From: Chelydra serpentina
Taxonomy: Eukaryota; Chordata; Testudines; Chelydridae
Direction of reading: 5' to 3'
Length of the DNA: 64,000 bases
NCBI GenBank assembly: GCA_037349315.1
Contig: JBAIAC010000068.1
Location: 21,171,001-21,235,000 of the forward strand
This document shows, in pieces, positions 31,300 to 43,199 of this stretch. The notes below the pieces were generated by a model that searched no databases, was not told where the DNA came from, and was given only the letters and a program-made list of their open reading frames with translations. Position 1 is the first letter of the stretch. Each line of letters opens with the position of its first letter. A program made the position numbers and the translations under genes.

Positions 31300-31840
31300 G
31301 AGGTAAGCGGGATGGCCTAGCGCAGTGTCTCTCAAGTGGGTGTTATGATGGACACCAGGGGGGTTGCCAGGTGTTGAAAACTTTATTACAGTCTAAAGCA
31401 AACAGAGTTTCATTCCCCCGCTGCCTGCACACACCCTTTCCACTGACAAATACGTTTGTCAATCTTTTGAAGAAAAAAACCCAGATACATCATGTGGGTT
31501 TAGTTTGATCACAGTCATATTTTTTACTCTTTTATAGTAAATGTATGGGGATTGTGAAAAGATGTGACTTAAAAAGAAGGTCCCCAAGCTGGAAAGGTTG
31601 CGATGCACTGGCTTAGTAGACAGAGCACAGTTCTAGGAAACCTCGGTTCAAGTCCTGGCTCTGCCACAGGTTTCCTGTGTGATTTTTACATTGGGCAAGT
31701 CACTTAACCCGCCCTATGCCTCAGTTCCCCACTTGTAAAATCAGGGCCAAGACTTCCCTCCTCCCAAGGGTGTTGTGGGGATAAAATCCATTAATGACAG
31801 TGAGATGGGGATGAGTACCTGCATAAATAGACTTAATTCA
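31300..31840 (+). mobile_element. MIR SINE, split by a hAT element
   Basis: Right part from 31611: 'gcttagtagacagagcacag', 'tcaagtcctggctctgccac', 'gggcaagtcacttaacccgc' and 'cacttgtaaaatcagggcca'. Left part is only 'gatggcctagcg' before 31323. Removing the insert and one duplicate restores the MIR. Confidence 0.87.
31323..31610. mobile_element. hAT-type MITE, 288 bp
   Basis: Ends are CAGTGTCTCTCAA and, reverse complemented, CAGTGCATCGCAACC. Flanking 8-mers GCCTAGCG (31315-31322) and GCTTAGTA (31611-31618) match at 5 of 8, consistent with an old 8-bp hAT duplication. There is no transposase. Confidence 0.8.
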
Positions 31841-32126
31841 CGCTACCCATTTAAAAAACAAAAATCTCTCTTCAAAGGAGCAGCACATTTTTGAGTTAGA
31901 ATGTTCTAGCAGTGATATTAGATTGAGACATGAATTAAAAAATAGGTTTATGAATGCAATATTTTTAATAGCCAATTGTTTTTTTTCTATGTGGCATTAG
32001 GAGCTTTTTACGGTACTGTCTATAGCAAACTGTAGGAGCAAGTACAGGCAACGTTTTGTTCCCCTCTCTCTGAGTTAGAGGCGATACCTCCAAACACCCC
32101 GGGGCAGGGGTGGAAGTACTATCATA

Positions 32127-32255
32127 CAGGTAGGGAACTGAGGCGCAGCAATTAAATGACTTGCCCAAATTCACAGTCGGTGGTAGAGCAGGGAATTGAA
32201 AGCAGATCTCTTAAGGCCCAGTCCAGTGCCTTAACCACAAGACTGTACTTTTTTG
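32127..32255 (-). mobile_element. MIR SINE, antisense
   Basis: 'ggtagggaactgaggcgcag', 'atgacttgcccaaattcaca', 'cagtccagtgccttaaccac' is the reverse complement of a MIR core and 5' part. Confidence 0.88.
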
Positions 32256-32439
32256 CCCAACATCTTGAGCCTGGCATAGCTGAAGCCTCTGCAGTTCACT
32301 GAGTACAGGGTCACCTACCTTGTAGAGCTCTCTGGGGTCCAACCACCACAGGGAAGCAGTTCATCTATGGCTTTGCCCCTTAGGGAATGGTGCTGAACTA
32401 AACCATTGGAACAGGTTACCCAGGGATAGGGTAAAATTC

Positions 32440-32525
32440 TGGGTGAGGTTCTCTGGTCTGTTACAATAGAGGTGAGACTAAATGGTTGAAATAGTTCCTG
32501 CTGGCCCTAAAATCCATAAAAGCTA
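32440..32525 (+). mobile_element. CR1-type 3' tail remnant
   Basis: 'gggtgaggttctctggtctg', 'aggtgagactaaatggttga' and 'ctggccctaaaatccataaa' match the end of the older CR1 subfamily (compare 7781-7877). Confidence 0.65.
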
Positions 32526-33689
32526 TTCAATCAAGGGGGTGAGGGGTGAAATGAGCAAGTTCTGCATGTTAAGCAGAAGTTGCAGTTAAAGGGTCCTTGT
32601 AAAGTGACAAATTTCTATACAAATGGTTTCATGGGCTTCCAGGCCTTTTTTCTCTGCATGGCAGAGAAATGTGTTCGGTTTGTAAGTAAAAAGATTGGTT
32701 TCTTTTCTTAAACTGCCAGCCCTGGGATCTGGAAGTGAAGCGAGGCTTTTTCTTGTTTGAGTGTCTGTTCATGGTCCCACTCACGTCACTCCTAACCAGA
32801 GTAAAATGGAGTAAAGTCAATAGCTAACCGCTGTAATGTGGCCTTCCGTGCAAAGCCAAATCCTGCTTGCCTTACTCAGGAGCCAGGAGGGATCGCTACT
32901 CAAAGGAATTATTCATGGGAAATGAGAAGGAGTTAGCACACATGGTGTAAACGTTTTCTACGTAGGTAGAAGCTTTTTTTACATAGTTCCTTTTCTAGAC
33001 ACACTTTAAAACCTGGTCTGCATAAGCAGTGAGCAGCCAGTAAGAGCTCAGCAAAAACATTCCAGTGATACCAATGTCCCGGCTGGGCTCTGCAGTCCCT
33101 CCCTGGAGGATGATGTTTCCTTCTTTCAACAAGTGTAAAGACTTCCCTAGAAATTCTGGACAAGTAAATTTCCTCTGGAATGGCAACTGCTCTACCTAGA
33201 CCTGCCCCATGTTCCCCCCGCTCAAGGGTGGGTTTAATTAATCCCATCACACTGAGAAGATAAAGGGCACTTTCGGTACCCAGAAATAACTGTGCTACTT
33301 GACTTTTTCCTTTCGATTCCTTTCTCTCTGTTTGGTCTTTTCTCCATGACAACCCCATGATTTCTCCTAAACACTCCAGAATAAAGCAGCCCCATCTAGG
33401 GTGCACTGCTACGCCCCTGCAGCCTCCTACTTCACAAAGCATCGGCGGGCAAGTAATAATACCTCATTACACTATCGGCTAATCCTCAGAAATAATGAGC
33501 TGGCACAGCTCAGGGGGGCTTGGAATTAGTGTGTTTTACAGGTTAACATAAGGAACCGAAAGAAGAGGAGTGACTTGTATGGCTAATCATTTAGGAACAG
33601 TAATATTCTCCCACCACCAAAATCTTTGTCACTCTGTTGTTCAGAGTCAGTTACTTACAGGTAAACCCCACCCACAGCCTGTCGTGCTG
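32526..33689. other. Unassigned; long chance frame on minus strand
   Basis: The minus strand is open for 169 codons (32933-33442). No domain, signal peptide, splice motif or family resemblance is seen, and one or two frames this long are expected by chance in the window. The region looks unique. Confidence 0.4.
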
Positions 33690-33872
33690 GCCAATATTGT
33701 CTCGTTGTACTCCCCTGTCTGTCTGTACCCACCTGTTGACTCTCCCATTAGAAGATATTTGGGACGGTGATTGTCTTTTTGTTCTGTGTTTGCACAGCAC
33801 CAAGCACAATGGGGTCCTGGTCCATGCCTGAGGAGGATTATAGGTGCTGTGGTAATACCAATAATAATGACT
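33690..33872 (+). mobile_element. MIR-type SINE 3' half
   Basis: 'cagcaccaagcacaatgggg', 'tcctggtccatgcctgagga' and 'aataccaataataatga' are the conserved 3' half with its AATA tail. Confidence 0.82.
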
Positions 33873-34734
33873 ACGCACTCCTTAAAAGACAGGAAGGCTG
33901 AGCTGTCTGTGACAGGTGACCAGGGAACACAAGGACCACAGCTGTTTGTATTGATTGCAAAAGCACTCAGGAAAGGGCAAAGACAGCTGGGCGGAAGCGG
34001 GAGTGGTCTCCTACCCTCTCTATGTAAGAGGTCATTTGCTAGAAGGAAGGAAACAAATAGTGGGAGTTGTGTGAGCTTTTGAGAAGGTAGATGGGTTGAT
34101 TTGTGACCCCATTGACTAGAGAAAGAACTGACTGCCTATGGGGGGGTCTAAACAAACTGGTCCTGTGTTCTGGCTTAATAAAGCAGGGGGAACATTAATT
34201 GACTCTTCTGTTGCATGGTACGTGAGTACCTGTGGAGCCATGGAGGGGAAATTGAGGGATGGTACAGAACCCTGCCGCACTACCTCAGGGAATGCTCAGG
34301 TGTCAGTAAAATGAATGGGAATTGGCATCTAAGAGCTTGTCTACACATAAAAATTAATCCAGAGTAAGGTAAGGTGTGAATTTAAAGCAGATTAACTATT
34401 CCTGATTAACTCCATGTGTGGCTGCTGTTATCCCAGTATACAAGTGCCTTATTCCGAATGAGCTAAATCCACTTCCAAAGTGCATTAAGCTAAACAGGAA
34501 ACCTTTCTTCCCTTACCAATAGAGCTGAGATGACTTTGGCTTTTGTCCTTGAGTTTTCAATGTGACTTCATTTTTTTTGGATGCTCCTGTATTTTTTCCT
34601 CCAGAAAGGTGAAAGCTTGCTTATATTTGAAACAAATGTCTCTCTCCCATACTTGTTGAAGAGAACAAACACTACACCTGGAATTACCTGAGTTCCTTTG
34701 GTATCTTTTCTAATCCCAGATACTAATGTGATCA
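33873..34734. other. Unassigned, with half of a MITE at 34330-34505
   Basis: 'agagcttgtctacacataaa' and 'attaatccagagtaaggtaa' look like the left part of a TIR-bearing MITE; the right TIR is not found. No gene is seen. Confidence 0.45.
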
Positions 34735-35115
34735 AACAGTATTGGTTTAGAGCTGGTTGAAAAATGTTTGGGACCGTTTTCTGTCAGAAAATGTTGTCTT
34801 CTCAAAATCAAAATATTTTGTTGGAGCTGTCTAGTTTTATTTTGATTATGTCAAAAGGTTTCATTTCAACTTAATTGTTTTGTTTCATTTTGTTTCAAAT
34901 TTTATAATTTAATATTGCATTATATGTATATATTTAATATTGTTTCAGCATTATTGAAACATTTCAATGTGCCTGAAGTGAGGGTTGAGTTGTTTCTTAA
35001 TTTCCATTCTGTGAAAAAATTCTATATTTCAACTTTTCGTTCTCATGAAAAACTAAAACAAATTTCAGAATGTTGGAATTTCTCACAGAATGGTAACTCC
35101 TTTTTCTGACCAGCT
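34735..35115. repeat. AT-rich self-complementary dispersed repeat
   Basis: 'ttttgtttcattttgtttca', 'attgaaacatttcaatgtgc' and 'ttttctgaccagctttcc' form the same type of AT-rich block as 8700 and 23885. The central TTGAAACATTTCAA is a perfect palindrome. Confidence 0.5.
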
Positions 35116-36060
35116 TTCCGTAGGCATTTGTGGTGAGTAGAAACCTATGTGGTATCTTAGCTTGTTCTCCTGCCAGTACAGAATTGTTTCCCAGAAAATA
35201 TATACATTAGTGTTTTGTCCAGTATAATTGGTGTTCTCCTGAATTCATAATGGAAGAGTTGTGATGAATAGAGGTAGGTCATTAATTTACTTTCTCCAAT
35301 ATGTGTCGTGCATGATGATTTTGACCATAAAGCATCAGATTTCAGACACTTCTCTTTTTAAATAGGTCAGGTGTTTTTTTTACGAGATTCCACGGGACTC
35401 GGTCAGTTTTCAAATATCTTTAGATGGCTTTGAGTACCGGGGAGGCACTCTGACACCATGGCAACGGACAGTGCATAAAAACATCGTGTGACATCATGAA
35501 TTTAAGGTCTCCTGGTGCTCCACCTTGGGTCGTGGTGTCTCTGAATTGCTCCCAACACAACTGTGGAACTAAGTACAGCTCAACATGAGCACGGCCTGAA
35601 GAATCAGGCTCCAGAAGTTGGTGTGATTCTTAATGCTTTAGACCAGGTTTTCCTGGTGAAAGGCAAACGAGAAGACAAAAAGCATTAGAATGAGCTAATT
35701 AAAACCACTGACAGGAAAGAGTTGTCTGATGCCTGGGTCGTGAGCGACCGGCAGGTGCCTTTATTATTTAAAGGGCTGGTGACATGCCACCTAGGAAATT
35801 ACAGGGTAGCAAGTTTAATTTCAGCTGCGAGGAAAGTCTTAATAATGATCTAGAGAAGATGGAGTGGGAGGACTGCTACGGGAGGCACAGTCTGACAGCT
35901 TGATATTTTGGTATGTAGCACAGTTTCAGGAGAGGAAGGCTGGGTTTCTCCCAATGTTAATGATCTTCTTTGAGAGAAGAAAAAGGGAAGGAACAAAATA
36001 GATGATTTGATTTTAAAAAATGGTTCAATTAGGCTAAAGGTCTAATACATGTTACTGCGA
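35116..36060. other. Unassigned; possible decayed LINE at 35690-36000
   Basis: 'aggaaattacagggtagcaa' followed by 'ggaaagtcttaataatgatc' and 'acagtttcaggagaggaagg' faintly resembles LINE reverse-transcriptase coding (an NYR-type block). Too decayed to assign to CR1 or L2. Confidence 0.3.
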
Positions 36061-36061
36061 A

Positions 36062-36165
36062 GATCTAATGAGTCTGATTCACACCACACTGGAATTCCAT
36101 TCGTTTCAGCGGAGGCATTTCCTGGTTTATGCTAGTGCATGTGGGAGGCAAATCAGGCCCAGTAC
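36062..36165. mobile_element. Palindromic MITE
   Basis: 'gagtctgattcacaccacac' on the left is inverted by 'gtgggaggcaaatcaggccc' on the right, with 'ccattcgtttcagcggagg' in the middle. It belongs to the family kept at 56848-56958. Confidence 0.6.
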
Positions 36166-36504
36166 GTGCAACACAAACCAGAAGAAAAGCTGTTTTATTG
36201 GTGTTAAAGTACAACAAACACAGAAGGTGGCCCTTGATGGAATTGTTTGCATGGTAGAAAAGTATGTCTAGGCTACCCATGAATTGTTATCCGAGTTGTG
36301 CAGGTTGAAGCTTTTATAGTTAATGACACAAAGCAGTTTCCATTCAGACCCTGTTTTCATCTCAGATCTGGTCAAAACTTTTGAGTGTGAAAATGTGTGA
36401 AATTTTTCACTGTTTTGTTTCCACATAAGTTCATACCAGTGACATTTCAGGAGCTTTAATCAGGTTTTTCTCAGCAGAGAATGTGAAAATACAGAAATCA
36501 TGTG

Positions 36505-36895
36505 GCAAAAAGTGCATAGGTTAGTGGACAGAATACCAGACTGGCTGTTCAGAGGCCAGGTTTCTATACCCAGCTCTGATAATGGCCCACTGTATGACCT
36601 TGCTTAAATACTTCGGCTTCTCTTTCCTCCTACACCCTTTATCTGTCTTGTTGTCTTAGACTGTAAGCTCTTAGGGGCAAGGACTGTCTCACATTATCTT
36701 TGTACGTGGCCTAACACTTGGGTCCCCCCTGAATCTAAACCTCTCATCCTGCAAGCTGTCCTGTGTGGGCACCTATGAGTCTGTGCAGAGCCCTACTGAA
36801 TTCTGTGGGTCTCTATGTAGGGGCATGGATCTGTCTGTGCAGAACAACTTCTAGGATAGGGGCCTTAAGTTAATGGTGATAGAGAAAATTATTAT
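36505..36895 (+). mobile_element. MIR-type SINE plus MITE-like segment
   Basis: 'gtgcataggttagtggacag', 'accagactggctgttcagag', 'actgtatgaccttgcttaaa' are MIR; 'actgtaagctcttaggggca' and 'ggactgtctcacattatctt' are the 3' half. From about 36735, 'catcctgcaagctgtcctgt' looks like a palindromic MITE. Confidence 0.7.
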
Positions 36896-39154
36896 TTTCA
36901 ATAGAGCAGGAGTTCAAGTTGATCTCAGAATGACCAAAGTAATAAATTAATGCTTCACTCTCCATTGTGCTTATTCTTTGCAAGACGTATAGTGTTCCTT
37001 AATCCTCGAACTACAGAGTGTTTGATTTTTCTTGGTGCATGCCCATTGCTGGCAGTGTGCAGGGGTGGCACTAACTCCATCAGGGAGTTGACTCAAAGTT
37101 ACTTTGCCTGCATCAGTTAATGTAATTACTTTTATTTCAATACTTGCTATTTTTAAACAATATTAACAGGTGAAATAACAAGTGCTCAGGATGTACTATG
37201 CATATGATGCTGTGGCGGTCGCTGTAAAACACAGACCTAAACATCGTCATCCATATTTTGCATATGAAAAGGTGATAGTTTTTACTTATGTAAACAATTT
37301 TAAGATCCCATGTAAATAATCCAACAATAGACTATGTTCACATTTTAAAATAACAAGGAAAACCAATTTTAAAATACATCAACTTCTTCCTCTGCTTGCC
37401 AAGCCTGGAGTTCAGAGTTTTGCTTTTTTCGCTGCTGTTGTACTGTTACCATGAGGGGTTAGAAGCTTGATTCTAACGTACACCTCTCTCACCATAAGGG
37501 AGTGGGAAGTTTTCCTTTATTTTGAAATGTTTGTTGATTCATGGAAGTGATTGAGGACGGAGGGGAGGTATAATTTACTTTTTTTGGTTTTGTAATTATT
37601 TTTGCATTGTACTTTTTAATTGATATGAAAATATCTAGAGCCCAGGCTAGAATCTCATTTGTGCGTTTAGTTAAATCCAAAGAAAGTAATTAAGCTTTGG
37701 CATACTGCAAATGTAACCTCTGGAAACATCTTAAAAATGAATATATTTGTTATGTAACACGTTGATGTAAGATGTTTTAGGTTCAAGGTCTCAGTCTCTT
37801 TAAAACTCTTACAATAAATTACATTTAAGACCATTTCCTGTGTCATGCGAGAGCAGAGGAAACACCTTCAGCAAAACTGGAAGGCATGTTGTAACAGCCA
37901 ATCAAAATTACCAGCTGAGGTCCTCTTGCTCATATTTAGAGGTTACGAAGCATCTGTAGTTTGGGATTAAGGGAGAGTTGGAGGTTTCCAAAGACCAAGT
38001 GAATGGAAATACAGGACGCATTTTTAAGATGCAAACTGGAACAACAGAGGTGGTTTTGTGTCCTCATTTGACTTTTGTGAATTACGGTAGAAGTTGATCA
38101 TTTTCTAAACCTCAGACTGCAGTTGGAACCATATGTATGGTAATCAGAGGAGCCAACTGCTCCTGAACAAACGTTGGTGTGTTCCACCCAGAAAGAAACT
38201 CTGATTATTCTTATTTTTACCTCTTTTACCCTGAGATCCAGATTTAAGATGTATCCATCCTTGCACACATTCTTTCCCTAATTATAGACTGTATCTGCTA
38301 CCTAGTAAATATGGGTCATTGTAACTTTGCTACACCTCAAGCAGTGCAATGAAGCTCCCTAAACTGTTTTAGTTGTTCAGAATGTCATTATCTGTTTTGG
38401 GAGCCAGAGCCCTGGTTCCCAATTCTACTGTCACTGAAATCAATGGGAGCTTTGCCACTGACTTTCATGGCAATAGGATCGGGTAAATTAGCTCAGATCT
38501 TGGCAGGTGAAAAGTTTCTCAGTTCAATTTCCTAAGCATTAGCATTGGATCTATTTACTATGCAATGCCTAGTAAAGAAGCAATATAGAGAAACCATTAT
38601 GGGTGAGGCACACTGAATAAAAAGTGAGTGACATTTCCTCTGAGATAAGAGAATATATACCACGCTTCACCATGGGCATTAAACACAAATGGGTTATTAA
38701 CCATTTAAAAATAGGGATTCATATTTGGGAATTACCCCTGAACCTTAAAGTGTGGGCTATTCTGAAAGGCATCACGGCAAAGGCATCATGGCTTCCATAT
38801 TCCTTATCTCCCAAAGGATTTGTTTAATTGTTAGGCCTGTAGACTCAGCTGGGGGTATGAGAGAAGAGCTGAATTCTTTCTCCTACTTCAGTTATAAAGG
38901 CCTCCAGTGAGAACAGTGCAACACCACTGCTTTCAGCGCGGGTGCACAGGTGTAACTGATTGGAATTTAGTAAACACACTGAGGATGGTGCACAAGAAGG
39001 AATGGAATCCAACTCAGTGAATTTTAGCTGTGTCCGTTCTGCTGGGCTAACAGGAGTGCAAAGGAGGAGAAATATCTTTGTCACTAAAGTCAGCAGATCA
39101 TACCCGCTGGGAGCTCATCTGTTGAGCAAGAAGGTGCCATTTTTTTTTTACATA
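36896..39154. other. Unique-looking sequence, nothing assigned
   Basis: This is the longest stretch without a recognised repeat. The composition is moderately AT-rich. No exon with flanking splice sites and coding signature could be supported. It may include conserved non-coding DNA. Confidence 0.4.
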
Positions 39155-40005
39155 AGGCTTGGCTACACTTGCTAGTTAGAGTGCATTAAAGCAGCCCCGG
39201 GCATCCTAACTCACGACCCGTCCACACTGGCAAGGCACGTAGAGTGCCCGGACTCCGCGGGTGGAGCGCTCCTGGTAAACCAGCTTGAGCAGAGGCATAA
39301 TGCTTGCTGCACCCCAGCTGGAGCAGCGTGGCGCCAGTGTGGATGCCCTGGTCTGTTAATGCGCTCTGATCGGCCTCCAGAAGTGTCCCACAATGCCTGT
39401 TCTAGCCACTCTGGTCATCACTTTGAACTCTACTGCCCTGCCCTCAGGTGACCAACCGTCAGAACCGCCCTTTAAATTCTCTGGGAATTATGGAAATCCC
39501 CTTCCTGTTTGCTCAGCTAGGCATGGAGTGCTCTCAGCGAATCTTTCCAGATGACTATGCCTCCACGCGCCAGGCGATTCCCATTATGGAGCAATGGCGA
39601 GGTATAGGACCTCATCAGTGTTTGGGGGAGAGGAAGCTGTTCAGTCCCAGTTGCACTCCAGCCGTAGGAATTACGATACCTTCCGGCAGATATCAAGGGA
39701 CATGATGGAAAGGGGCCATGACTGGGACGCACTGCAGTGCAGGGTTAAAATGAAGGAGCTGCGGAATGCCTACCACAAGCCTGCGAGGCAAACCACTGCT
39801 CCGGTGCTGCCCCCGCGATCTGCCGTTTCTACAAAAAGCTGGATCCAATACTTCAGGGTGACCCCACCTCCCCTCTGAGGACCACCATGGACACTTTAGA
39901 GCCCACTTTACAAGGCAGGAGGAGGAGGAGGAAAGCGGGAGCGAGGGTGCTGAGGAGGAGGGAGACACCTCGGCATCCCTAGATGCATGTGACTTCATTC
40001 TCTCT
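39155..40005 (+). mobile_element. PIF/Harbinger element, 5' portion
   Basis: The left TIR 'aaggcttggctacacttgct' follows a TAA-like trinucleotide. A long 5' UTR (39155-39556) is followed by a Myb/SANT-like coding region and an acidic GAG-rich tail ending near 40005. The transposase gene and right TIR are absent, so this is a truncated insertion. Confidence 0.78.
39557..39880 (+). pseudogene. Myb/SANT-like DNA-binding protein, broken
   Basis: The start MPPRARRFPLWSNGEV is followed by an in-frame TAG (codon 17). A 1-base shift then moves the reading to 'EEAVQSQLHSSRRNYDTF' and 'ISRDMMERGHDWDALQCRVK', the helices of the Myb/SANT-like domain with its QCRVK hallmark. Another shift follows near 'NAYHKPARQTT'. 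Downstream coding for an acidic Glu-rich stretch is also out of frame. The protein would have bound the Harbinger TIRs and recruited transposase. Confidence 0.82.
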
Positions 40006-40313
40006 AAGCAGACTAACTATATTATATGTTCAATGTCATCAACATTTTAAAATAGTATAGATATTCTCCCAAACCAGAATTTCAATACTTGTGTGTGCTT
40101 CGGGGGAAAAAAAAAAGAGATCAGTGCATTATGAAATTCAAACACATCAACAAAAAACAGTTTGACCTGTATTTCTATCATGGGTCCTAAATCCATATGT
40201 TGGATCCTATATCCATATGTTGACATCAATGGGGCTTGCAGGGACTCAGTGTCTCTCAATGTCAGGCCATTTAGATGCATAGGTTCAGAAACTCAAGTCT
40301 GAAAATTTTGACC
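40006..40313. other. Unassigned; short imperfect tandem at 40186-40222
   Basis: 'tcctaaatccatatgttgga' and 'tcctatatccatatgttgac' are near-identical neighbours (40186-40205 and 40205-40224 approximately). An A-run is at about 40107-40117. Confidence 0.5.
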
Positions 40314-40405
40314 TTAATGCCTGACTCAGCAAGGTACTAAAGCACATGCTTAGTCCTATTGAATTCAAGTTAGGCATGTGCTTACGTAACTTGCTGAGCC
40401 AGGGT
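40314..40405. mobile_element. Palindromic MITE, well kept
   Basis: 'gcctgactcagcaaggtact' is inverted by 'cgtaacttgctgagccaggg', and 'agcacatgctta' by 'taggcatgtgctta'. The whole unit is a single hairpin of about 92 bases. PIF/Harbinger-like by memory of TIR sequence. Confidence 0.72.
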
Positions 40406-41968
40406 CTTAAAGCACAAGTAGTTACTGAGATTTTCTCTACAAAGAAACTGGAATTTGAAATTCCAGAGTTCTTGTTATCTCCCTGGGTGTTTTGTGCAAT
40501 ACCCAGTACAATGTGCATGCTGTTAAAAGTCTTGGAGTATCCAGATGACCAGGTGCCTCTGAATGTTTTAAATCAGAAACTATTTGAATTATAAAAGGGC
40601 AGTTTTCTCCCTGCCACTGCCTCAAACATTGCAACTCAGTTTTATAGCCTTCATAAAAAGAGAGGGATGAAGATGCACAAATAGTAGTTAAGTTTAATGG
40701 CAGTAAAAACCAGACACCTGAATATATCCCTTGCAGAAACTTGGTATGAACTCGGTTTAATTTATTTTCCTCTAAAACTAACCCCAGTGTAATAGCTGTT
40801 AATTAGCCTTATTGATGTACTGTACAACTGAGACGATATATGGTTCATTATCTTAGTTGGTTTAAAAAAAACAAACACAAAGTTTGCTGCTACATCGTAA
40901 AATAAATGCCATTTCAACTTTAAACTTTGGCTGGCAAATAGTAATACTTGCCGCATATAAAATGTTATTGCTCTTAAAAAAAAAAAAAAAAAAAGTCTTT
41001 GCAGTCTGTTAAGCTGAGATTTCAGTTACCCAAGGATGCTTCTGTACTGCTGAAATTGTCAGCTTGCAACATTCTTTGATAGGACTTTATTTTTTGCTGA
41101 CAAAAGCAGAATATTTTACAAGAGGGGAAAGAGGATTTCCTCTGACAACAATAACTATGGTTTCATACTTTCGTCCAAGATCTCCAATATATTTCATAAA
41201 TACTCACGGTTTAAGCCTCTCAATTTTTTCACCATTTTGAATTGTCAAAAAAATTGTTTTCAGGTCAAGCCAAGAATTTTTTTTTTTTTTTTTGGAACTG
41301 ACAAATCAGTTATTTGCACAGTTCTATTTATGTTAATATCTATTTCTAATCTAAAATACTTACCATTATCACTGAAACCTGTCTCTTTGCAAAACAAAAC
41401 CAGTTTTCAAATAGTCTTATTTAGACACCAAATCCCTATGTTTGTGTCTAAGTACAGATCTAGGTTCTTACTTAGTCACTCAAGTTTGAAAACTGGGCCC
41501 TTTGCTCTGATAGGAGATGCAGCTCTTGTCCCATATCTAGAAAGGAAAGTGGGTTAATTCCACAATTGCCTGACCTGGGTGCTAGGAGTTGCAAGGTAAG
41601 AGGGTTGGTTGGGTCAGTTGTGGGGAGTTCACTAATTCCTCCCAACACACTATATAACCTGCCTGTGTCAAGCGTGAGGGCCTAAGTCTGGAAGCAAATT
41701 AAAAAATAATAATTTTTCAGGAAGAAGGCTGGAGTTGAGGAGTTTCCTGGCCCTTCCATCTTTTTTTTTCTTCCTCCTTGTAGGGAATTGAATCTTTCCC
41801 CCATCAATATGGTACCTTCCAGTGAAGGATCTCAAAGTGGCTTACAAATAGTAACCAATTGAGTGTTTGAGGTAGCAAGGGATAGCTCTATAAAGGGATC
41901 ACTTCTCCCACCACTAAAATGGAGGAGGTTGAAAATTTTCCGGTGGAAGACTCCCCTATATTCTAAGA
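40406..41968. other. Unassigned, AT-rich; A-run and T-run
   Basis: An A-tract is at about 40977-40994 and a T-tract at about 41278-41294. A MIR-like scrap ('aaggatctcaaagtggctta') lies near 41826. No gene is seen. Confidence 0.45.
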
Positions 41969-42165
41969 CAGTGGTTCTCAAAGCCGGTCTGCCGCTTGTT
42001 CAGGGTAAGCCCCCTGGTGAGCCGGGCCAGGCCGGTTTGTTGACCTGCCGCGTCTGCAGGTTCGGCCGATCGTGGCTCCCACTGGCCGCGGGTCGCCGCT
42101 ACAGGCCAATGGGGGCTGCAGGAAGGGGTGCGGGCCGAGAGATGTGCTGGTTGTCCTTCCTGGCC
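41969..42165. mobile_element. hAT-type GC-rich MITE, left part only
   Basis: It starts CAGTGGTTCTCAAAGCCGGT and continues 'tctgccgcttgttcagggta' and 'ttcggccgatcgtggctccc'. The family, as I recall it, is a large palindrome ending with the complement of this start. Here the right half is missing. Confidence 0.65.
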
Positions 42166-42480
42166 TCCCTTCTCCTCTCCCTGAAGCCAGCGGAAGTAGC
42201 CTGGTGCTTGGGCCCTCCAGGGGCTGCAGATGCCTTGGGAGGCTCGGGCTAGCCCGGGGGTTGAGCCAGCAGCTTTGGGAAGCACTCGGGCCAGCCCAAG
42301 GGCTGGGCACACCCGTCGGTCGGGCCAGAAGGTTGGGACAGCTGGGGGGGGGCAGGCCAGGGCTCCTCCAGCTGCAGGGGGGCCCCTTGGGGTTCCTCCA
42401 GCCACTGGGGGGAGGGGCGCATGGGAAGAAGGGGCAGGGTTGGCAGGTTAGCCTCCCCAAAGGGGGCATTCACCCACCGC
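42166..42480. other. GC-rich stretch of unknown origin
   Basis: Very GC-rich, including 'ctcgggctagcccgggggtt' and G-runs at about 42345 and 42410. Frames stay open on both strands for composition reasons. It could be part of another GC-rich repeat. No promoter elements can be tied to a gene. Confidence 0.45.
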
Positions 42481-43199
42481 CCATGATTCTTACATAATGT
42501 TAAAAAATACTTTTGTTGCATAGGTAGCCTGAGAGCCATAGAAGAGTTTATTCCAAATGTATTGGATACCATAGAGACCGCACAAGATGTGCCCTGATTT
42601 GTGTTGGTACTGTAGCAAATAAAAAGGAACACTGATACGTGTGCTATGGGACTGTCCAATTGTCAGGCAGCTGTGGAAAGAGGTGGACACAAGAGTTAAG
42701 AGTGCTTGGCTTTAGCAGCCAAACCTCAGCCAAAAATTATATCCTTAGGTCATTTAGCTGCTAAACTGGGCTTACTACTGCCGAAGACTGGTTTTTGAGG
42801 GCAGAAATGATCACCAAGTGCATCATTTTACAAAGTGGAAGACTAGGTTTATGCTCAGAATCAGTTCACCTGAGCATTTCTGTTGGACAAGTTTTGCTGG
42901 TCAGCTTCCCAAGCCTGACACTTTTGGTTTGAAGTGAGTTTTCCTTCTCCTAGGTGAGCTGTTTGTTAGAGGAAGGTGCGGCTCATTATCCTTATCAGCC
43001 GCCTAAGGACCTGCCTCATGGGAGTTGGTTGCTCCTACACAGCGAGTGCATTGTGAGACAATGTCGACTTCTTATGGACTTCAGAACACAGAGACTTCAG
43101 AAGCGTCTGAATTCCGGGGCACTGAAGAGGCCTAAGTGATGGAAACTGAAAGATGGGAATGAAAATACCTTGAAAGAAGGTTTAACGCCTACACTTCCT
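42481..43199. other. Unassigned; possible 5' end of the RTE LINE
   Basis: No motif is recognised. It directly precedes RTE coding similarity and could hold its upstream part. Confidence 0.35.

Noticed and set aside
32933..33442. 169-codon minus-strand frame as a possible gene
   Set aside because: No domain, signal or splice evidence; one or two such frames are expected by chance in 64 kb.
36896..39154. Host exons in the repeat-free stretch
   Set aside because: No frame with convincing coding signature and flanking splice sites could be supported by eye.
41956..42497. Overlapping frames of 129-163 codons on both strands
   Set aside because: GC-rich repeat sequence lacks stops by composition; no conserved domain.
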